The notes under the pieces are model-generated. The model worked only from the letters and a program-made list of their open reading frames with translations. It was not told the DNA's origin and made no database searches. Shown here piece by piece: positions 27,220 through 36,985 of a stretch of 64,000 nt of DNA. Both the position numbers and the translations under genes were made by a program. Origin of the DNA: CAUTUX01 sp963532875 (lineage in GTDB: Bacteria; Bacillota; Clostridia; Christensenellales; CAG-917); the NCBI GenBank assembly GCA_963532875.1, contig CAUSLO010000002.1:3419-67418 (forward strand), given 5' to 3'. Position 1 is the stretch's first letter; every line of letters starts with the position of its first letter.

Positions 27220-28423
27220 TAAATTTTACCTTAAATATGTTCTTTTTCCCTTTCTTCAAAATGAACCCTTTTTTCTTCTGTGCATCCGTAACTACATACA
27301 TAGGGTCTGTAACTACAACATCATCAATTGAAACTCCGCCACCTAGTATAAGACGTTTTGCTTCTCCATTAGACTTTAATTTTGCAATTTCTGCTAATAT
27401 TTCAGCAATCCCACTAAATTTATTTGAGATGATAGATTCTGGCATATTTTTGCTGTCTCCACTGAAAGTGGCATGTACTTGATCTATTACTGCATCTGCT
27501 TTTTCTTGTCCGTGTACTAATTTGGTGAGTTCATATGCAAGTCTTTCCTTTGCTTTGTTCATTCTTTCGTCATTGTATTTAGTCAACTCTGTGATTTCAT
27601 CTAAACATAAAAATGTCAAATATCTAAACACTTTTTCAACATCTTCATCCGGGATATTTCTCCAATATTGGAAGAATTCAAATGGTGTGGTTTTATTCTC
27701 ATCTAACCAAACTGCTCCCTTAGCAGTTTTCCCCATCTTAATTCCTTCTGAAGTGGTTAGAAGTGAGAAAGTTATTGCAAACGCTTCGCCTCCTTCCTTT
27801 CTTCTTATTAGATCGGCACCTGCAAGAATATTGCTCCACTGATCATCGCCACCGCATTGAAGCACACAGCCATATTTTTTGTATAAGACTAAGAAATCAT
27901 ACGCCTGCATCAACATGTAATTAAATTCTAGGAAACTAAGACCTTTTTCCATTCTTGTCTTGAAACACTCAGCAGTTAACATTCTATTAACTGAAAATTG
28001 TGTTCCTATTTCTCTTAAAAAATCAACGTAGTTTAAATCTAACAACCAATCTGCATTATCTACAATTATTGCTGCATTATTGCCTTTATCAAAATTTATA
28101 AATCTAGCCATCTGTTTTTTGAAGCAACTAACATTATGGGCAATCGTTTCCCTAGTCATCATTGAACGCATATCAGTTCTCCCAGATGGATCTCCAACCA
28201 TTCCAGTACCGCCACCAACTAATATAATTGGTTTATGCCCTGCTTCTTGCAATCTCTTTGCAACTATCAATTGCATGAAGTGCCCAACATGTAAACTGTC
28301 TGCCGTTGGATCAAATCCAATATAGAATGCCTGACTTTTTTCATCTAATTTTTTCTTTAATTCGTCCTCAAAAACCACTTGTTTAACTAATCCACGTTCA
28401 CGCAACTCATCAATTATATTCAT
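27212..28423 (-). CDS. tyrS: Tyrosyl-tRNA synthetase
   Basis: This is a class I synthetase, with YIGFDPTADSLHVGH (HIGH motif at 45-48), the tyrosine pocket LQCGGDDQWSNI and a KMGKT variant of KMSKS near 231. A C-terminal S4 domain follows (about 340-403, GGGVSIDDVVV). The length of 403 is typical. A GAAGGAG ribosome-binding site lies inside the end of tsaC. There is no T-box leader, consistent with its internal operon position. Confidence 0.96.
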   Translation of the reverse strand: MNIIDELRERGLVKQVVFEDELKKKLDEKSQAFYIGFDPTADSLHVGHFMQLIVAKRLQEAGHKPIILVGGGTGMVGDPSGRTDMRSMMTRETIAHNVSCFKKQMARFINFDKGNNAAIIVDNADWLLDLNYVDFLREIGTQFSVNRMLTAECFKTRMEKGLSFLEFNYMLMQAYDFLVLYKKYGCVLQCGGDDQWSNILAGADLIRRKEGGEAFAITFSLLTTSEGIKMGKTAKGAVWLDENKTTPFEFFQYWRNIPDEDVEKVFRYLTFLCLDEITELTKYNDERMNKAKERLAYELTKLVHGQEKADAVIDQVHATFSGDSKNMPESIISNKFSGIAEILAEIAKLKSNGEAKRLILGGGVSIDDVVVTDPMYVVTDAQKKKGFILKKGKKNIFKVKFSD

Positions 28424-28424
28424 T

Positions 28425-29405
28425 TCATTCTCCTTCGTACATATTATTGTTTGTCGCTTTTAATACTCTATTCATAATGGACTCTTCAATCCCATTACCT
28501 TTAAGCCTTTGCACTATTATATACTCATACTTTTTTTCTGCATAGCGTAAGGCAGAATATATATTTCTCATATAGTCTTTTGCATCTTCTCCTAATGAAT
28601 ATGTATTTGCATCTTCACATTTATAAAGAAATTCTTTTAAACCCAAAATAACTGCATTCTTGTTTTTAGCATACACTGCCATGGCATCTTTCGGAGTCGC
28701 TACGAGTATTGAATCAACATTAGGTGAATAGTGCTTATATTTCATTCCAGGTGCTTTGGCAACTTTAACTTTTCCTTTGAAATCTTTAACATGCCCCAAT
28801 ACACTTTCAATCATTTCTTTTGTTACTGCCCCAGGCCTAAGTATTGTTGGTATATCTGAAGTTAAATCTAGAATTGTTGACTCAATTCCGCATGTGCATT
28901 CTCCACCATCTAGTATGTATTTGATTTTTCCATTTAAATCATCTAATACGTGTTTTGCTGTAGTTGGTGAAATGTGTTTTGAAACATTGGCAGATGGTGC
29001 TGCGATTGGGTTTGAATACTTAATTAATTTACGTGCAATATCATTGTTTGGCATTCGTATTCCTACGGTATTACCATTTGCAGTTACCATATCTGGAATG
29101 TTTGCATTTTTCTTTAAAACTAATGTTAAAGGACCAGGCATATATCGTTCAGCAAGTTCGTATGCAAGTTTTGGAATTTCTGTTGCTACTTTCTCTATTT
29201 CTTCTAAATTACTAATATGCACTATTAATGGATTATCTTGTGGTCTGCCTTTTGCTATAAAGATTTTCTTTACAGCATTTTCATTAAATGCATCAGCACC
29301 CAATCCATATACTGTTTCTGTTGGGAATCCTACTAATTCTCCATTTTTGATCTCTTCTGAACAAATTAAGATATTTTCTTCAGTCGGCTGTATAATTTGT
29401 GTCAT
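28425..29405 (-). CDS. tsaC: Threonylcarbamoyl-AMP synthase (TsaC/Sua5 type)
   Basis: It makes threonylcarbamoyl-AMP from Thr, bicarbonate and ATP, the first step of t6A37 tRNA modification. The YrdC domain (about 8-200) contains GFPTETVYGLGADA, KGRPQDNPLIVHI, RMPNNDIARKLI and APSANVSKHISPT. The C-terminal Sua5 domain (about 230-326) follows a linker with APGMKYKHYSP. So it is the longer Sua5 form of 326 residues. TsaB and TsaE are encoded at 38642-40242. tsaD is not in the window. Confidence 0.93.
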   Translation of the reverse strand: MTQIIQPTEENILICSEEIKNGELVGFPTETVYGLGADAFNENAVKKIFIAKGRPQDNPLIVHISNLEEIEKVATEIPKLAYELAERYMPGPLTLVLKKNANIPDMVTANGNTVGIRMPNNDIARKLIKYSNPIAAPSANVSKHISPTTAKHVLDDLNGKIKYILDGGECTCGIESTILDLTSDIPTILRPGAVTKEMIESVLGHVKDFKGKVKVAKAPGMKYKHYSPNVDSILVATPKDAMAVYAKNKNAVILGLKEFLYKCEDANTYSLGEDAKDYMRNIYSALRYAEKKYEYIIVQRLKGNGIEESIMNRVLKATNNNMYEGE

Positions 29406-31219
29406 CTCACCTCATGTAAAATATATACGACCTTGTTATCTCCCTGTGCTACATATTCAAAAACAAAAACTTTATTAGGATTTGTGAGAAGTCTATATAG
29501 GATTGTTCCTCTATCAAATGTTGCTTCTCTAACTACACTTTCCTTTTCATTTTGAATTAGACGTTTTACGCCATATTTCCCATCCTTACTATACATATAT
29601 ATGTTTTGCTCATATATTTTTTGATTATTACTGGTTTTAGCAACATCGTGCAAAATATCATTTTCTGTATCACGATGTTTAAATTCAATTATTCCTTGTT
29701 TAGACATTAATGCATACTTGTCCCCAACTTTCGGTTTAACAAGTGCAAAGTCTCCCCTAAACATTTCAATTTCCTTTATATTCTGATACTGATCTTTGAA
29801 TCCATCAAAAACTTTTCGACCTCCGTATGTAAAAACTACATATTTAATTTCGTCTGATCCTTCTTCGTGTGCTCTACAAACTATCATTCCGTTATTAGCA
29901 ATTGCGCTTACATATACGTATTCTTTATTTTCAAAAATGAGTTTCCCTTTTTTATTCATGACTCTTAAATAATATGGCTGGGTTGGTACGTATATAATGT
30001 CATCAACACAATCTAACAATAGGTCGTTCAAAGTACCCTCTGCCGATTTTTGAATAAAGTCCAACTTCAATCCTTTATCGCCAGTTAAACTCAATACAAT
30101 TTCAAACTTATAGTTAATGACGATTTGATCTACTGTTGGGGCTTTTGGATTGCTTGCGTTAATTACCATTTTGCAGAAACTATATCCGTCCTTTAAGGCA
30201 CGGCTAACATCTACGCCTTCTAAGTTATATGTGTACTTGTTGTATATTTGTCCGTAGAAATATTTTGTTGAGTTATCTTTTACGCTGTTCGTATTTGCAT
30301 CATAAAAGAATGAACTCATTTGCCTATATTTGTTCTCTTTTAAAACAATGTTGTGTTTATCTTTTGTGCCCTCATATGAATATTCAATATAGAATTGACC
30401 AAGCCCTAAATATGACAATTTCTGTTCATAGTCTTTATTTGAAGCACCCTTCATATATTTTACTAGTTCTTTGTTTAGTATAAAGTTCCAAATCGTATGT
30501 CCTTTGACTTCCTTTTTTTCGGTTTCCTTAACAATTGCATACTGATTATCAACAATGCTTACATTATTCACTACATTGCTAGGATTTGCGATTTTACCTA
30601 TAAGGCGACCTCTACTTGAAACATCTCCTGTTGTACTTGGAGCGAACATTTTCGCCTCATTATCTTTTGCATTTTTTAAATAAGCACTTGAAACAACGAA
30701 AGTGTTAGTGTCTGCAATTTTGATTATATCTTCTAAACTCTTCTTGCTATTGCTTATTGCGTCTTGATCAAAATGGGCTTTGCTTAATACAACTTGGCCT
30801 TTCATGTTATACACCGAAACAAGTTTATCTTCTCCTAATATTGCAATATATCCATGCTTTACAAAAACTTTTTTAGGTCTTAAATCTTCATCTAAAATTA
30901 ATTTATTGGGTTCTTTTGCAGAAACTACATTCAACACATTCTCACTAACTACTGTATTTGTTGCACTATTTGTTACCCTAACTTTTTCTAATATAAAGAC
31001 ATCCTCTTTTTCTATATATCCACTCTGCCCATCATCACTTTCATATATTTTGTAATTGTCTGGAAGACTCGTTATTGTTGCTAATTTATTGAATTCTTTT
31101 GAACTTGTTCTTGCATGAAATATATCTGAAACATTTTTAGGTTTTTTGTTACAACCTAATAGTGTTAATGAAAATACTAATATAACTAAAGCAAATACTA
31201 ATCTACGAAAAGTTTTCAT
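29402..31219 (-). CDS. Large lipoprotein with WG-repeat-like C-terminal region
   Basis: The first 23 residues are a lipoprotein signal ending in the lipobox LLGC. The remaining 580 residues look like a secreted beta-repeat protein. C-terminal segments such as MNKKGKLIFENKEYVYV, GDKYALMSKQGIIEF and SKDGKYGVKRL resemble WG (KWG) repeats, which often form propeller-like folds. Function unknown. It is unusual because it sits inside a chain of conserved cytoplasmic genes. It starts in a TAATG overlap with recO and overlaps tsaC by four bases, so it is translated with them. Confidence 0.75.
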   Translation of the reverse strand: MKTFRRLVFALVILVFSLTLLGCNKKPKNVSDIFHARTSSKEFNKLATITSLPDNYKIYESDDGQSGYIEKEDVFILEKVRVTNSATNTVVSENVLNVVSAKEPNKLILDEDLRPKKVFVKHGYIAILGEDKLVSVYNMKGQVVLSKAHFDQDAISNSKKSLEDIIKIADTNTFVVSSAYLKNAKDNEAKMFAPSTTGDVSSRGRLIGKIANPSNVVNNVSIVDNQYAIVKETEKKEVKGHTIWNFILNKELVKYMKGASNKDYEQKLSYLGLGQFYIEYSYEGTKDKHNIVLKENKYRQMSSFFYDANTNSVKDNSTKYFYGQIYNKYTYNLEGVDVSRALKDGYSFCKMVINASNPKAPTVDQIVINYKFEIVLSLTGDKGLKLDFIQKSAEGTLNDLLLDCVDDIIYVPTQPYYLRVMNKKGKLIFENKEYVYVSAIANNGMIVCRAHEEGSDEIKYVVFTYGGRKVFDGFKDQYQNIKEIEMFRGDFALVKPKVGDKYALMSKQGIIEFKHRDTENDILHDVAKTSNNQKIYEQNIYMYSKDGKYGVKRLIQNEKESVVREATFDRGTILYRLLTNPNKVFVFEYVAQGDNKVVYILHEVR

Positions 31220-31905
31220 TATTTATCCCTATACTTGTTTTTATAAAATTTCATTCCGATATAATGATATATTATTTCTTCTAATAATAATATACCTTGC
31301 CTTTTTACTTGAGCATCGGCTTCTTCGCCTAATAAGTACTTTTTTATTTTATCTGCAATCACTATTGTTTGACTTGAATTGGCACAATTCTCGCATACAA
31401 TACCACTATCAATATCGTATCCAATTATTTCAGTATTTTTACCACAACATGAACATTTGATAAAACTATTGTCAAAACCATTCCTTTTTAGAACACATAA
31501 AAGGAAATCTCGTTGTGCATCAAGAGGGTCAATATCGCTATATGTAAGTTTGACCAATATGTCAATTACATCGTCAAACAGCCCTACTTCGCTACTTTTT
31601 TGGTTAATTTTGGCAAAGTTTTCTAAAATATAGCATCCTATATAGTACTTTTCTACATCTTCAGTTAACTGTGTAAAGCCTTCAATTTGTATACACTCTT
31701 TTATGGTATTTGAACGTCCGCACAACATATATTTCCCAACATTGAAAATTGATGCAGCATATTTCAATTTTGCGTCATGCTTCTTTACTGATTTAGCAGT
31801 TGCTAATATATTCCCTTCTCCTCTAGTTAAGAGTCGTACTATAGCATCATTATCTTTATATGTTATTGAATTTCCAACAATTGCTACTGTTTTAATTTCT
31901 TCCAT
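31219..31905 (-). CDS. recO: DNA repair protein RecO
   Basis: RecO loads RecA with RecR during gap repair. The N-terminal OB fold (about 1-80) contains TRGEGNILATAKSVKK, and the helical domain is followed by a zinc finger CSCCGKN...CENCAN (about 148-175). The length of 228 is normal. Overlaps of one base with era and with the lipoprotein gene keep the conserved era-recO pairing. Confidence 0.92.
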   Translation of the reverse strand: MEEIKTVAIVGNSITYKDNDAIVRLLTRGEGNILATAKSVKKHDAKLKYAASIFNVGKYMLCGRSNTIKECIQIEGFTQLTEDVEKYYIGCYILENFAKINQKSSEVGLFDDVIDILVKLTYSDIDPLDAQRDFLLCVLKRNGFDNSFIKCSCCGKNTEIIGYDIDSGIVCENCANSSQTIVIADKIKKYLLGEEADAQVKRQGILLLEEIIYHYIGMKFYKNKYRDK

Positions 31906-32801
31906 CAGTCATTTAAATCCTTAATGTTGTAATTTAACTCTTTTAGCATAAATGCGTTGTCTCTCCAGTTCTCCTTAATCTTGACGTACAGCGTTAAGAA
32001 AACTTTTTTATCTACAAGTTTTTCAATATCCTTCCTTGCTTGGGTTGCTATTTCTTTTAGCATTAATCCACCTTTCCCAATGATCATGCTTTTGTGCGAT
32101 TTTCTCTCGCAAATGATATCAATATTAATGTCATACATATCTTTCTTTTTGTTGTATTCAAAAGTGTTTATCTCAACACCGATACCATATGGCAACTCTT
32201 TATTTAACAAATACAATGCTTTTTCACGGATGATTTCTGTAACCATAAAACGTATTGAACTATCTGTATACATATCGTCTGGATATATCTTTTCTTCTTC
32301 ATTGAGGAAAGGGATTAACAGTTCTAACAATCTATCTATATTCTCTTTTTTCTTAGCTGAGATTGGCACTACTCCATTAACATTTTGATATTGATTCAGT
32401 TGTTCTAGAATTTTAAATAGTGTCTCTTTCGTTATTGAGTCAATTTTATTCACACAAACTAGCATCGGCGTTTTATTATCATGGTTTCCTATGAATGTTT
32501 TATCTTGTTCTTGCAACCCTTTAGTTCCATCAATTATGTATACAACGCCTTCCACATCTGTCATTCCTTTGTTCACAGATGTCATCATATATTCCCCAAG
32601 TTTGTTGTGTGGTTTAAAAATTCCAGGTGTATCAATTAATGCAATCTGATACTCTGGGCGATTGATTATCCCTATTACTTTATTCCTTGTTGTCTGAGGT
32701 CTATACGAAACAATTGAAACCTTTTCACCTACAAGTGCATTTACTAAAGTTGATTTGCCTGCATTTGCTGGACCTACTATACAAATGTATCCGAATTTCA
32801 T
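31905..32801 (-). CDS. era: GTPase Era
   Basis: Era binds the 3' end of 16S rRNA and supports 30S maturation. G1 is GPANAGKST (10-18), the G2/G3 region includes QTTRNKVIG and DTPGIF, and G4 is NKID (about 117). The C-terminal KH domain has IGKGGLMLKEIATQARKDIE (about 241-260). The length of 298 is standard. It starts in a TAATG overlap with ybeY. Confidence 0.96.
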   Translation of the reverse strand: MKFGYICIVGPANAGKSTLVNALVGEKVSIVSYRPQTTRNKVIGIINRPEYQIALIDTPGIFKPHNKLGEYMMTSVNKGMTDVEGVVYIIDGTKGLQEQDKTFIGNHDNKTPMLVCVNKIDSITKETLFKILEQLNQYQNVNGVVPISAKKKENIDRLLELLIPFLNEEEKIYPDDMYTDSSIRFMVTEIIREKALYLLNKELPYGIGVEINTFEYNKKKDMYDINIDIICERKSHKSMIIGKGGLMLKEIATQARKDIEKLVDKKVFLTLYVKIKENWRDNAFMLKELNYNIKDLND

Positions 32802-33268
32802 TATCTCTTTAACCCTACTTTATTCATTATTTCATCTTGAATTTTAAACATAACTTTCATGTCTTCTTCCTCTATATGATCATATCCTAATAGATGCAAG
32901 AGACTATGACAAAATAGAAAACCTAATTCTCTTTCTATGCTATGTCCATATTCTTCCGCTTGTCTTTTTGCTACTTCTTCACAAATTAACACACTACCTA
33001 ATGGCACTTTTCTTCCGTTAAAATCATATGGCTGAAAGTCTTTTTTTTGTTTTGGCAAGTCTATCTTTTCAAATGACGGCATACTCAAAACATCTGTTAC
33101 TTTGTCGATATTCCTAAGTGCCTTATTTTGTTCTTGAATCGTTCTTTCATCGACTATACTTAAATCTATTTCAAAAAAATTCCTCTGTTTGTGAAAGTTA
33201 AAAATTTCTTTTTCAATCTTCTGAAATATTTTTTTAAGTTTTTTATCTAAAGTATCTGATATGATCAT
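32801..33268 (-). CDS. ybeY: Endoribonuclease YbeY (rRNA maturation factor)
   Basis: YbeY is a single-strand-specific, metal-dependent RNase involved in 16S rRNA processing. The three-histidine zinc motif is HSLLHLLGYDH (121-131). Upstream, the conserved TDVLSMPSF block and LGSVLICEE are present. The length of 155 is standard. Position between pgpH and era matches most Bacillota. Confidence 0.95.
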   Translation of the reverse strand: MIISDTLDKKLKKIFQKIEKEIFNFHKQRNFFEIDLSIVDERTIQEQNKALRNIDKVTDVLSMPSFEKIDLPKQKKDFQPYDFNGRKVPLGSVLICEEVAKRQAEEYGHSIERELGFLFCHSLLHLLGYDHIEEEDMKVMFKIQDEIMNKVGLKR

Positions 33269-34746
33269 TATCTTTTAACCGCATATGATATTCTCTTATG
33301 AATAATGCTAGGTATGATATCAAAGATTGTTTTCTTAATGATATTTAATTCTCCAAGAGTTATTGGCGATTCATCAAATTGTCCCAAGTCTATTTTGGCT
33401 TGTACTAGTGAATCAATTTTTTCTTTTATTTCATTTTGAGACTTTGGTTCAAATGATCTGAAAGTTGCCTCTATTGTATCTGCGATCATAATGATTACGC
33501 TAATCTTTGTTTGTGGCAAAGTTCCAGTATATCTGTATTTATCTTTAGAAAGTTCTTTATCTTCTGTTAAGTTATTTGCAACATTATAGAAATATCCTAC
33601 TGGCGTTGTTCCGTGATGTTCAACACATATGTTTGCAATCTCTTTAGGTAACCTATTTTTTTCAGCAAGCATCTTTCCAAAAACTGTATGTGCTGTGATT
33701 ATATTTGCACTAACTTCTGGAATTAAGTCATCATGCGGATTTTTATCCGTTTGGTTCTCTGTGAAGAACAATGGGGCTTTCAATTTACCAATGTCGTGAT
33801 AGTATGCTGCACAACGTGCCATAGAACCACTCTCTCCTATTGCTATTGCACAGTATTCAGCAATTGTTCCTACCGCCAATGAATGGTTGAAAGTACCTGG
33901 AGCTTCGTTTGCAAGTCTCTTTAAAAGGTCATTGTTTAGATTACACAATTCTCTCAACCTGAAATCGTTTGTGAGGTTCAACATCAGTTCTAGTAAGGCA
34001 CTGATTGGAGACATTAATAAAATCCCGCCTATATTTAAAGAGAATCCCCACAATATGTTGAAAGCAATTTCTTTGCCAGTTGCTGCTGTTAGCAATGAAG
34101 CGAATACTATAAACACAACTGAAATAAATGAAATCAATAACGATTTGAGAAGGAAGACTCCTCTATTCAAGTCAACTGAAGCAAAATTCAAAACTATTAA
34201 TGCTGTACCTACGTTTGCTAATACTGGTAATATAACGCCTAAATTTTTTGTCGTAGCATAATGAATAATTAAAATTGCTGCTAATGAAATTGTGTTTATA
34301 AATGCCAATCTCTTTGTCATTAAAACATACACTGTTAGAGTTAGAAAAATTAATGGTATTGCAAAAGCGTTTTTAGTAGTTAGGAATGCTGAAACTATAA
34401 ACACCGCGACTATCATGAAAATAAGTAAAAGGTTATTAACCACTCTATCTCTAAATATCTTTATCTGTTTATATGAGAGTAAGAAATTCAAAATATATAT
34501 TGAGAAGTAAATAACTATCTTCCCAAATAATTGTGGCAGTTTTTCCTTAGTAAACTCTTTAAAAATCGTAGTATCAGTTGATGTCTGAGCACTTACTATT
34601 ATTATCAAAAATATAGATACAAATATAGGTGCTAAACAAATTCCAAGGACAGTGAAAAATTGTTTCAAATTGCTTGTATATGCCTTTTTGATTGTTTTGC
34701 TATTTAATGGTCTAACTTTATTTTCTTTCTTTTGGTTTTGATCCAT
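33268..34746 (-). CDS. pgpH: PgpH-type HD-domain c-di-AMP phosphodiesterase lacking the extracellular domain
   Basis: The position before ybeY-era is that of pgpH (yqfF), whose HD domain hydrolyses c-di-AMP. Several membrane helices fill residues about 30-255. The HD domain follows (about 280-480) with GTFNHSLAVGTIAEYC, YYHDIGKLK (HD near 317) and VEHHGTTP. Typical PgpH is about 700 residues because of a large N-terminal extracellular 7TMR-HDED domain. Here only 492 residues are present and that domain is missing. The catalytic half appears complete. Confidence 0.88.
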   Translation of the reverse strand: MDQNQKKENKVRPLNSKTIKKAYTSNLKQFFTVLGICLAPIFVSIFLIIIVSAQTSTDTTIFKEFTKEKLPQLFGKIVIYFSIYILNFLLSYKQIKIFRDRVVNNLLLIFMIVAVFIVSAFLTTKNAFAIPLIFLTLTVYVLMTKRLAFINTISLAAILIIHYATTKNLGVILPVLANVGTALIVLNFASVDLNRGVFLLKSLLISFISVVFIVFASLLTAATGKEIAFNILWGFSLNIGGILLMSPISALLELMLNLTNDFRLRELCNLNNDLLKRLANEAPGTFNHSLAVGTIAEYCAIAIGESGSMARCAAYYHDIGKLKAPLFFTENQTDKNPHDDLIPEVSANIITAHTVFGKMLAEKNRLPKEIANICVEHHGTTPVGYFYNVANNLTEDKELSKDKYRYTGTLPQTKISVIIMIADTIEATFRSFEPKSQNEIKEKIDSLVQAKIDLGQFDESPITLGELNIIKKTIFDIIPSIIHKRISYAVKR

Positions 34747-36200
34747 TAATATTCTAAATCTCCATTACTCGTGTCGTTGTCTTCTTTGTTATCAACATTG
34801 AAGTCGCTATTCTCTTCCTTTATTAATGTGCTAGGTTGTATCTCTGCTGTAGCGAGTCCTTCACTAAACGCTGTCAAATTACCATTCCAAATCATGTCAA
34901 TGTCTTTTTGCTGACCATTTCTGTTCTTCTTGACTTGCAATATGATTTGCGACTCATGTGCCGTCTCGTCATATTGTGATGGCTTATAAATAAACATTAC
35001 AACGTCAGCATCTTGCTCTATTGCACCAGAGTCTCTCAAGTCGCTCAATCTATGAGAATGGTCTTTAATCCCACGTGCATCAGAGGCTCTTGAAACTTGT
35101 GATAAGAGCAAAATAGGAACATCAAACTTTCTAGCCAACACCTTTAGTTTCCTTGTGATATCACTTACTTCTTCGTTTTTAGATTTTGTCGACTTCTCCG
35201 AATTCATAAGTTGTAGATAGTCAATAACAATTAAATCTAGACCCACATCTCTTTTTAATTTTTGACATTTTGTCTGTACATCAAGTGGCGTTAAAACTGC
35301 TGTATCATCAAAATATACTTTTTTAATTTTTTTATTATCTTCGGTTAAGCCGATATAGTTACGTTTAAAGTCTTTAATTAAATTAATCTGAGAAACTCCA
35401 AGTCCCTTTTCTTTACCCATTGCAGAAAGTGGCAATTCTAATGAATATGACAACATTCTTTTCATTAAAAGGCTTGCACTCATTTCAAGAGAAAACATTG
35501 CAACTACCTTGTCTTTATAATCTCTTACGATATTAGAAATTATATTTAACGCAAAAGCCGTTTTACCAACACTAGGACGCGCAGCAACTAAGATCAATTC
35601 GCCTTTATTTAAGCCCTTAATTGTGGCATCTAATCCGCTAAATCCTGTATTTATGCCTTTTTTATGTTCTCCTCTTTGATTGTCAATAATTTCTGTAAAT
35701 GTTTGATTAAATACTGTTTCAGCATCAACCATACTCTTTGTATCGGTCTTCTCTGTTAATTCGTTAATCTCTTTTATTGCTTCTTCAAGGCCTTCGTCGG
35801 CATCAGTTGCTGTGTTACCTATTGTAACCACCTTTTGACCTGCTTCAATCAAAGAACGCAACAAATATTTTTCTCTTACAATCTTATATCTATCTTCAAT
35901 ATTCTCTAATGTGGATGAAATTGAACATATGTCGTTTAAATAGTCATCTGTTAACTCAACAGGTACTTTCCCTAACTTTTTGATACTATCTAACAGTAAA
36001 ACATAGTCTGGCGTTTTGCCTATTGACAATAACCTTTTATACACAGTGAAAATTATTTGATGTGGTTTATAATAAAAATAATTAGGAGTTAATTTTGAGA
36101 CAACTTCTCTAGTATCATCAGGGAAACCCAAAATATCTGAAAGTAGTAACTTTTCCGCCTGAATATCTACTGGGATTTGTGGTACATTTGTGTTTGCCAT
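34746..36200 (-). CDS. dnaB: Replicative DNA helicase DnaB
   Basis: DnaB is the hexameric 5'-3' helicase of the replication fork. The N-terminal primase-interacting domain is at about 1-110. The RecA-like domain carries Walker A ARPSVGKTA (about 205-213), LEMSASLLMKRMLS, VIDYLQLM and SDLRDSGAIEQDAD. There is no intein. The acidic Asp/Asn-rich C-terminal tail is typical. An AAGGAG site precedes the ATG, and it opens the 12-gene chain ending at nnrD. The usual neighbour rplI is absent. Confidence 0.96.
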   Translation of the reverse strand: MANTNVPQIPVDIQAEKLLLSDILGFPDDTREVVSKLTPNYFYYKPHQIIFTVYKRLLSIGKTPDYVLLLDSIKKLGKVPVELTDDYLNDICSISSTLENIEDRYKIVREKYLLRSLIEAGQKVVTIGNTATDADEGLEEAIKEINELTEKTDTKSMVDAETVFNQTFTEIIDNQRGEHKKGINTGFSGLDATIKGLNKGELILVAARPSVGKTAFALNIISNIVRDYKDKVVAMFSLEMSASLLMKRMLSYSLELPLSAMGKEKGLGVSQINLIKDFKRNYIGLTEDNKKIKKVYFDDTAVLTPLDVQTKCQKLKRDVGLDLIVIDYLQLMNSEKSTKSKNEEVSDITRKLKVLARKFDVPILLLSQVSRASDARGIKDHSHRLSDLRDSGAIEQDADVVMFIYKPSQYDETAHESQIILQVKKNRNGQQKDIDMIWNGNLTAFSEGLATAEIQPSTLIKEENSDFNVDNKEDNDTSNGDLEY

Positions 36201-36259
36201 GTTTTAACTCCTTACAACTTTTAATTATATAATACAATATAATATAATTAACACTAAAT

Positions 36260-36982
36260 ATGGTTCAAAAATGTAAAAAAGAAATTTTAATATATACGCT
36301 CCTCGCATTCGTTTCGTTATGTTGTCTTATTTCGATAATTTACACAATATATTTGCCTTCTGTCTTTAAGACAGCACGAATATTTCTTCTTATGGCTGGA
36401 ATTACATTGATATTCGTTGGTTTAATACTAATACTGACACGCCTATTATTACCTAACGAAAACACACGAAAATATCTTTTATATGCAAGTTTTGCGGTGA
36501 TTATTGCGTCTTTAATCTTTGCTCTTGCATTTGCTATCCCATATACCAAATCAAAGCGTACTAGTCTTTATCTTCAAAATAAGAAAGGTTTAACCATTGA
36601 AAATACTAACTTTCACAACAAATACAATTACTACATTTACGCTCAAAAAGTAACTCAAGAAATACCAATACAAGATAGATTGATTATTAATAAATCACAT
36701 ACACATAAGAAAATTAAAGTTGTTAGGAAATCACCTACAGTTAAAGTTGGGAAAGAACTTGTCCCACAAAATTTAAACACAATTACCCTACTAACTTATG
36801 AACGTTACGAGAATGAAAACAAATTTATATTTACGGATAACGTACTAGATATACAACACACGCCTGAACCAAAAATCAATGGTATACATAAATTAATGCT
36901 ACCTAGCATCTTCAGTCAACACAAAGAAAAAGGCGAAATTATTATACTTGTTCCACCTAATGTACAAGTTTCCTATATTTAA
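36260..36982 (+). CDS. Three-helix membrane protein, unknown function
   Basis: Three hydrophobic segments are visible (about 10-30, 38-58 and 73-93), then about 145 polar residues with no recognisable motif. Three membrane helices would place the soluble tail on the opposite side from the short N-terminus. It is divergent from dnaB. TATAAT at 36243-36248, only 11 bases before the ATG, gives a very short leader without a ribosome-binding site. Its end lies three bases from the convergent icd gene. No family recognised. Confidence 0.65.
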   Translation: MVQKCKKEILIYTLLAFVSLCCLISIIYTIYLPSVFKTARIFLLMAGITLIFVGLILILTRLLLPNENTRKYLLYASFAVIIASLIFALAFAIPYTKSKRTSLYLQNKKGLTIENTNFHNKYNYYIYAQKVTQEIPIQDRLIINKSHTHKKIKVVRKSPTVKVGKELVPQNLNTITLLTYERYENENKFIFTDNVLDIQHTPEPKINGIHKLMLPSIFSQHKEKGEIIILVPPNVQVSYI

Positions 36983-36985
36983 GAA

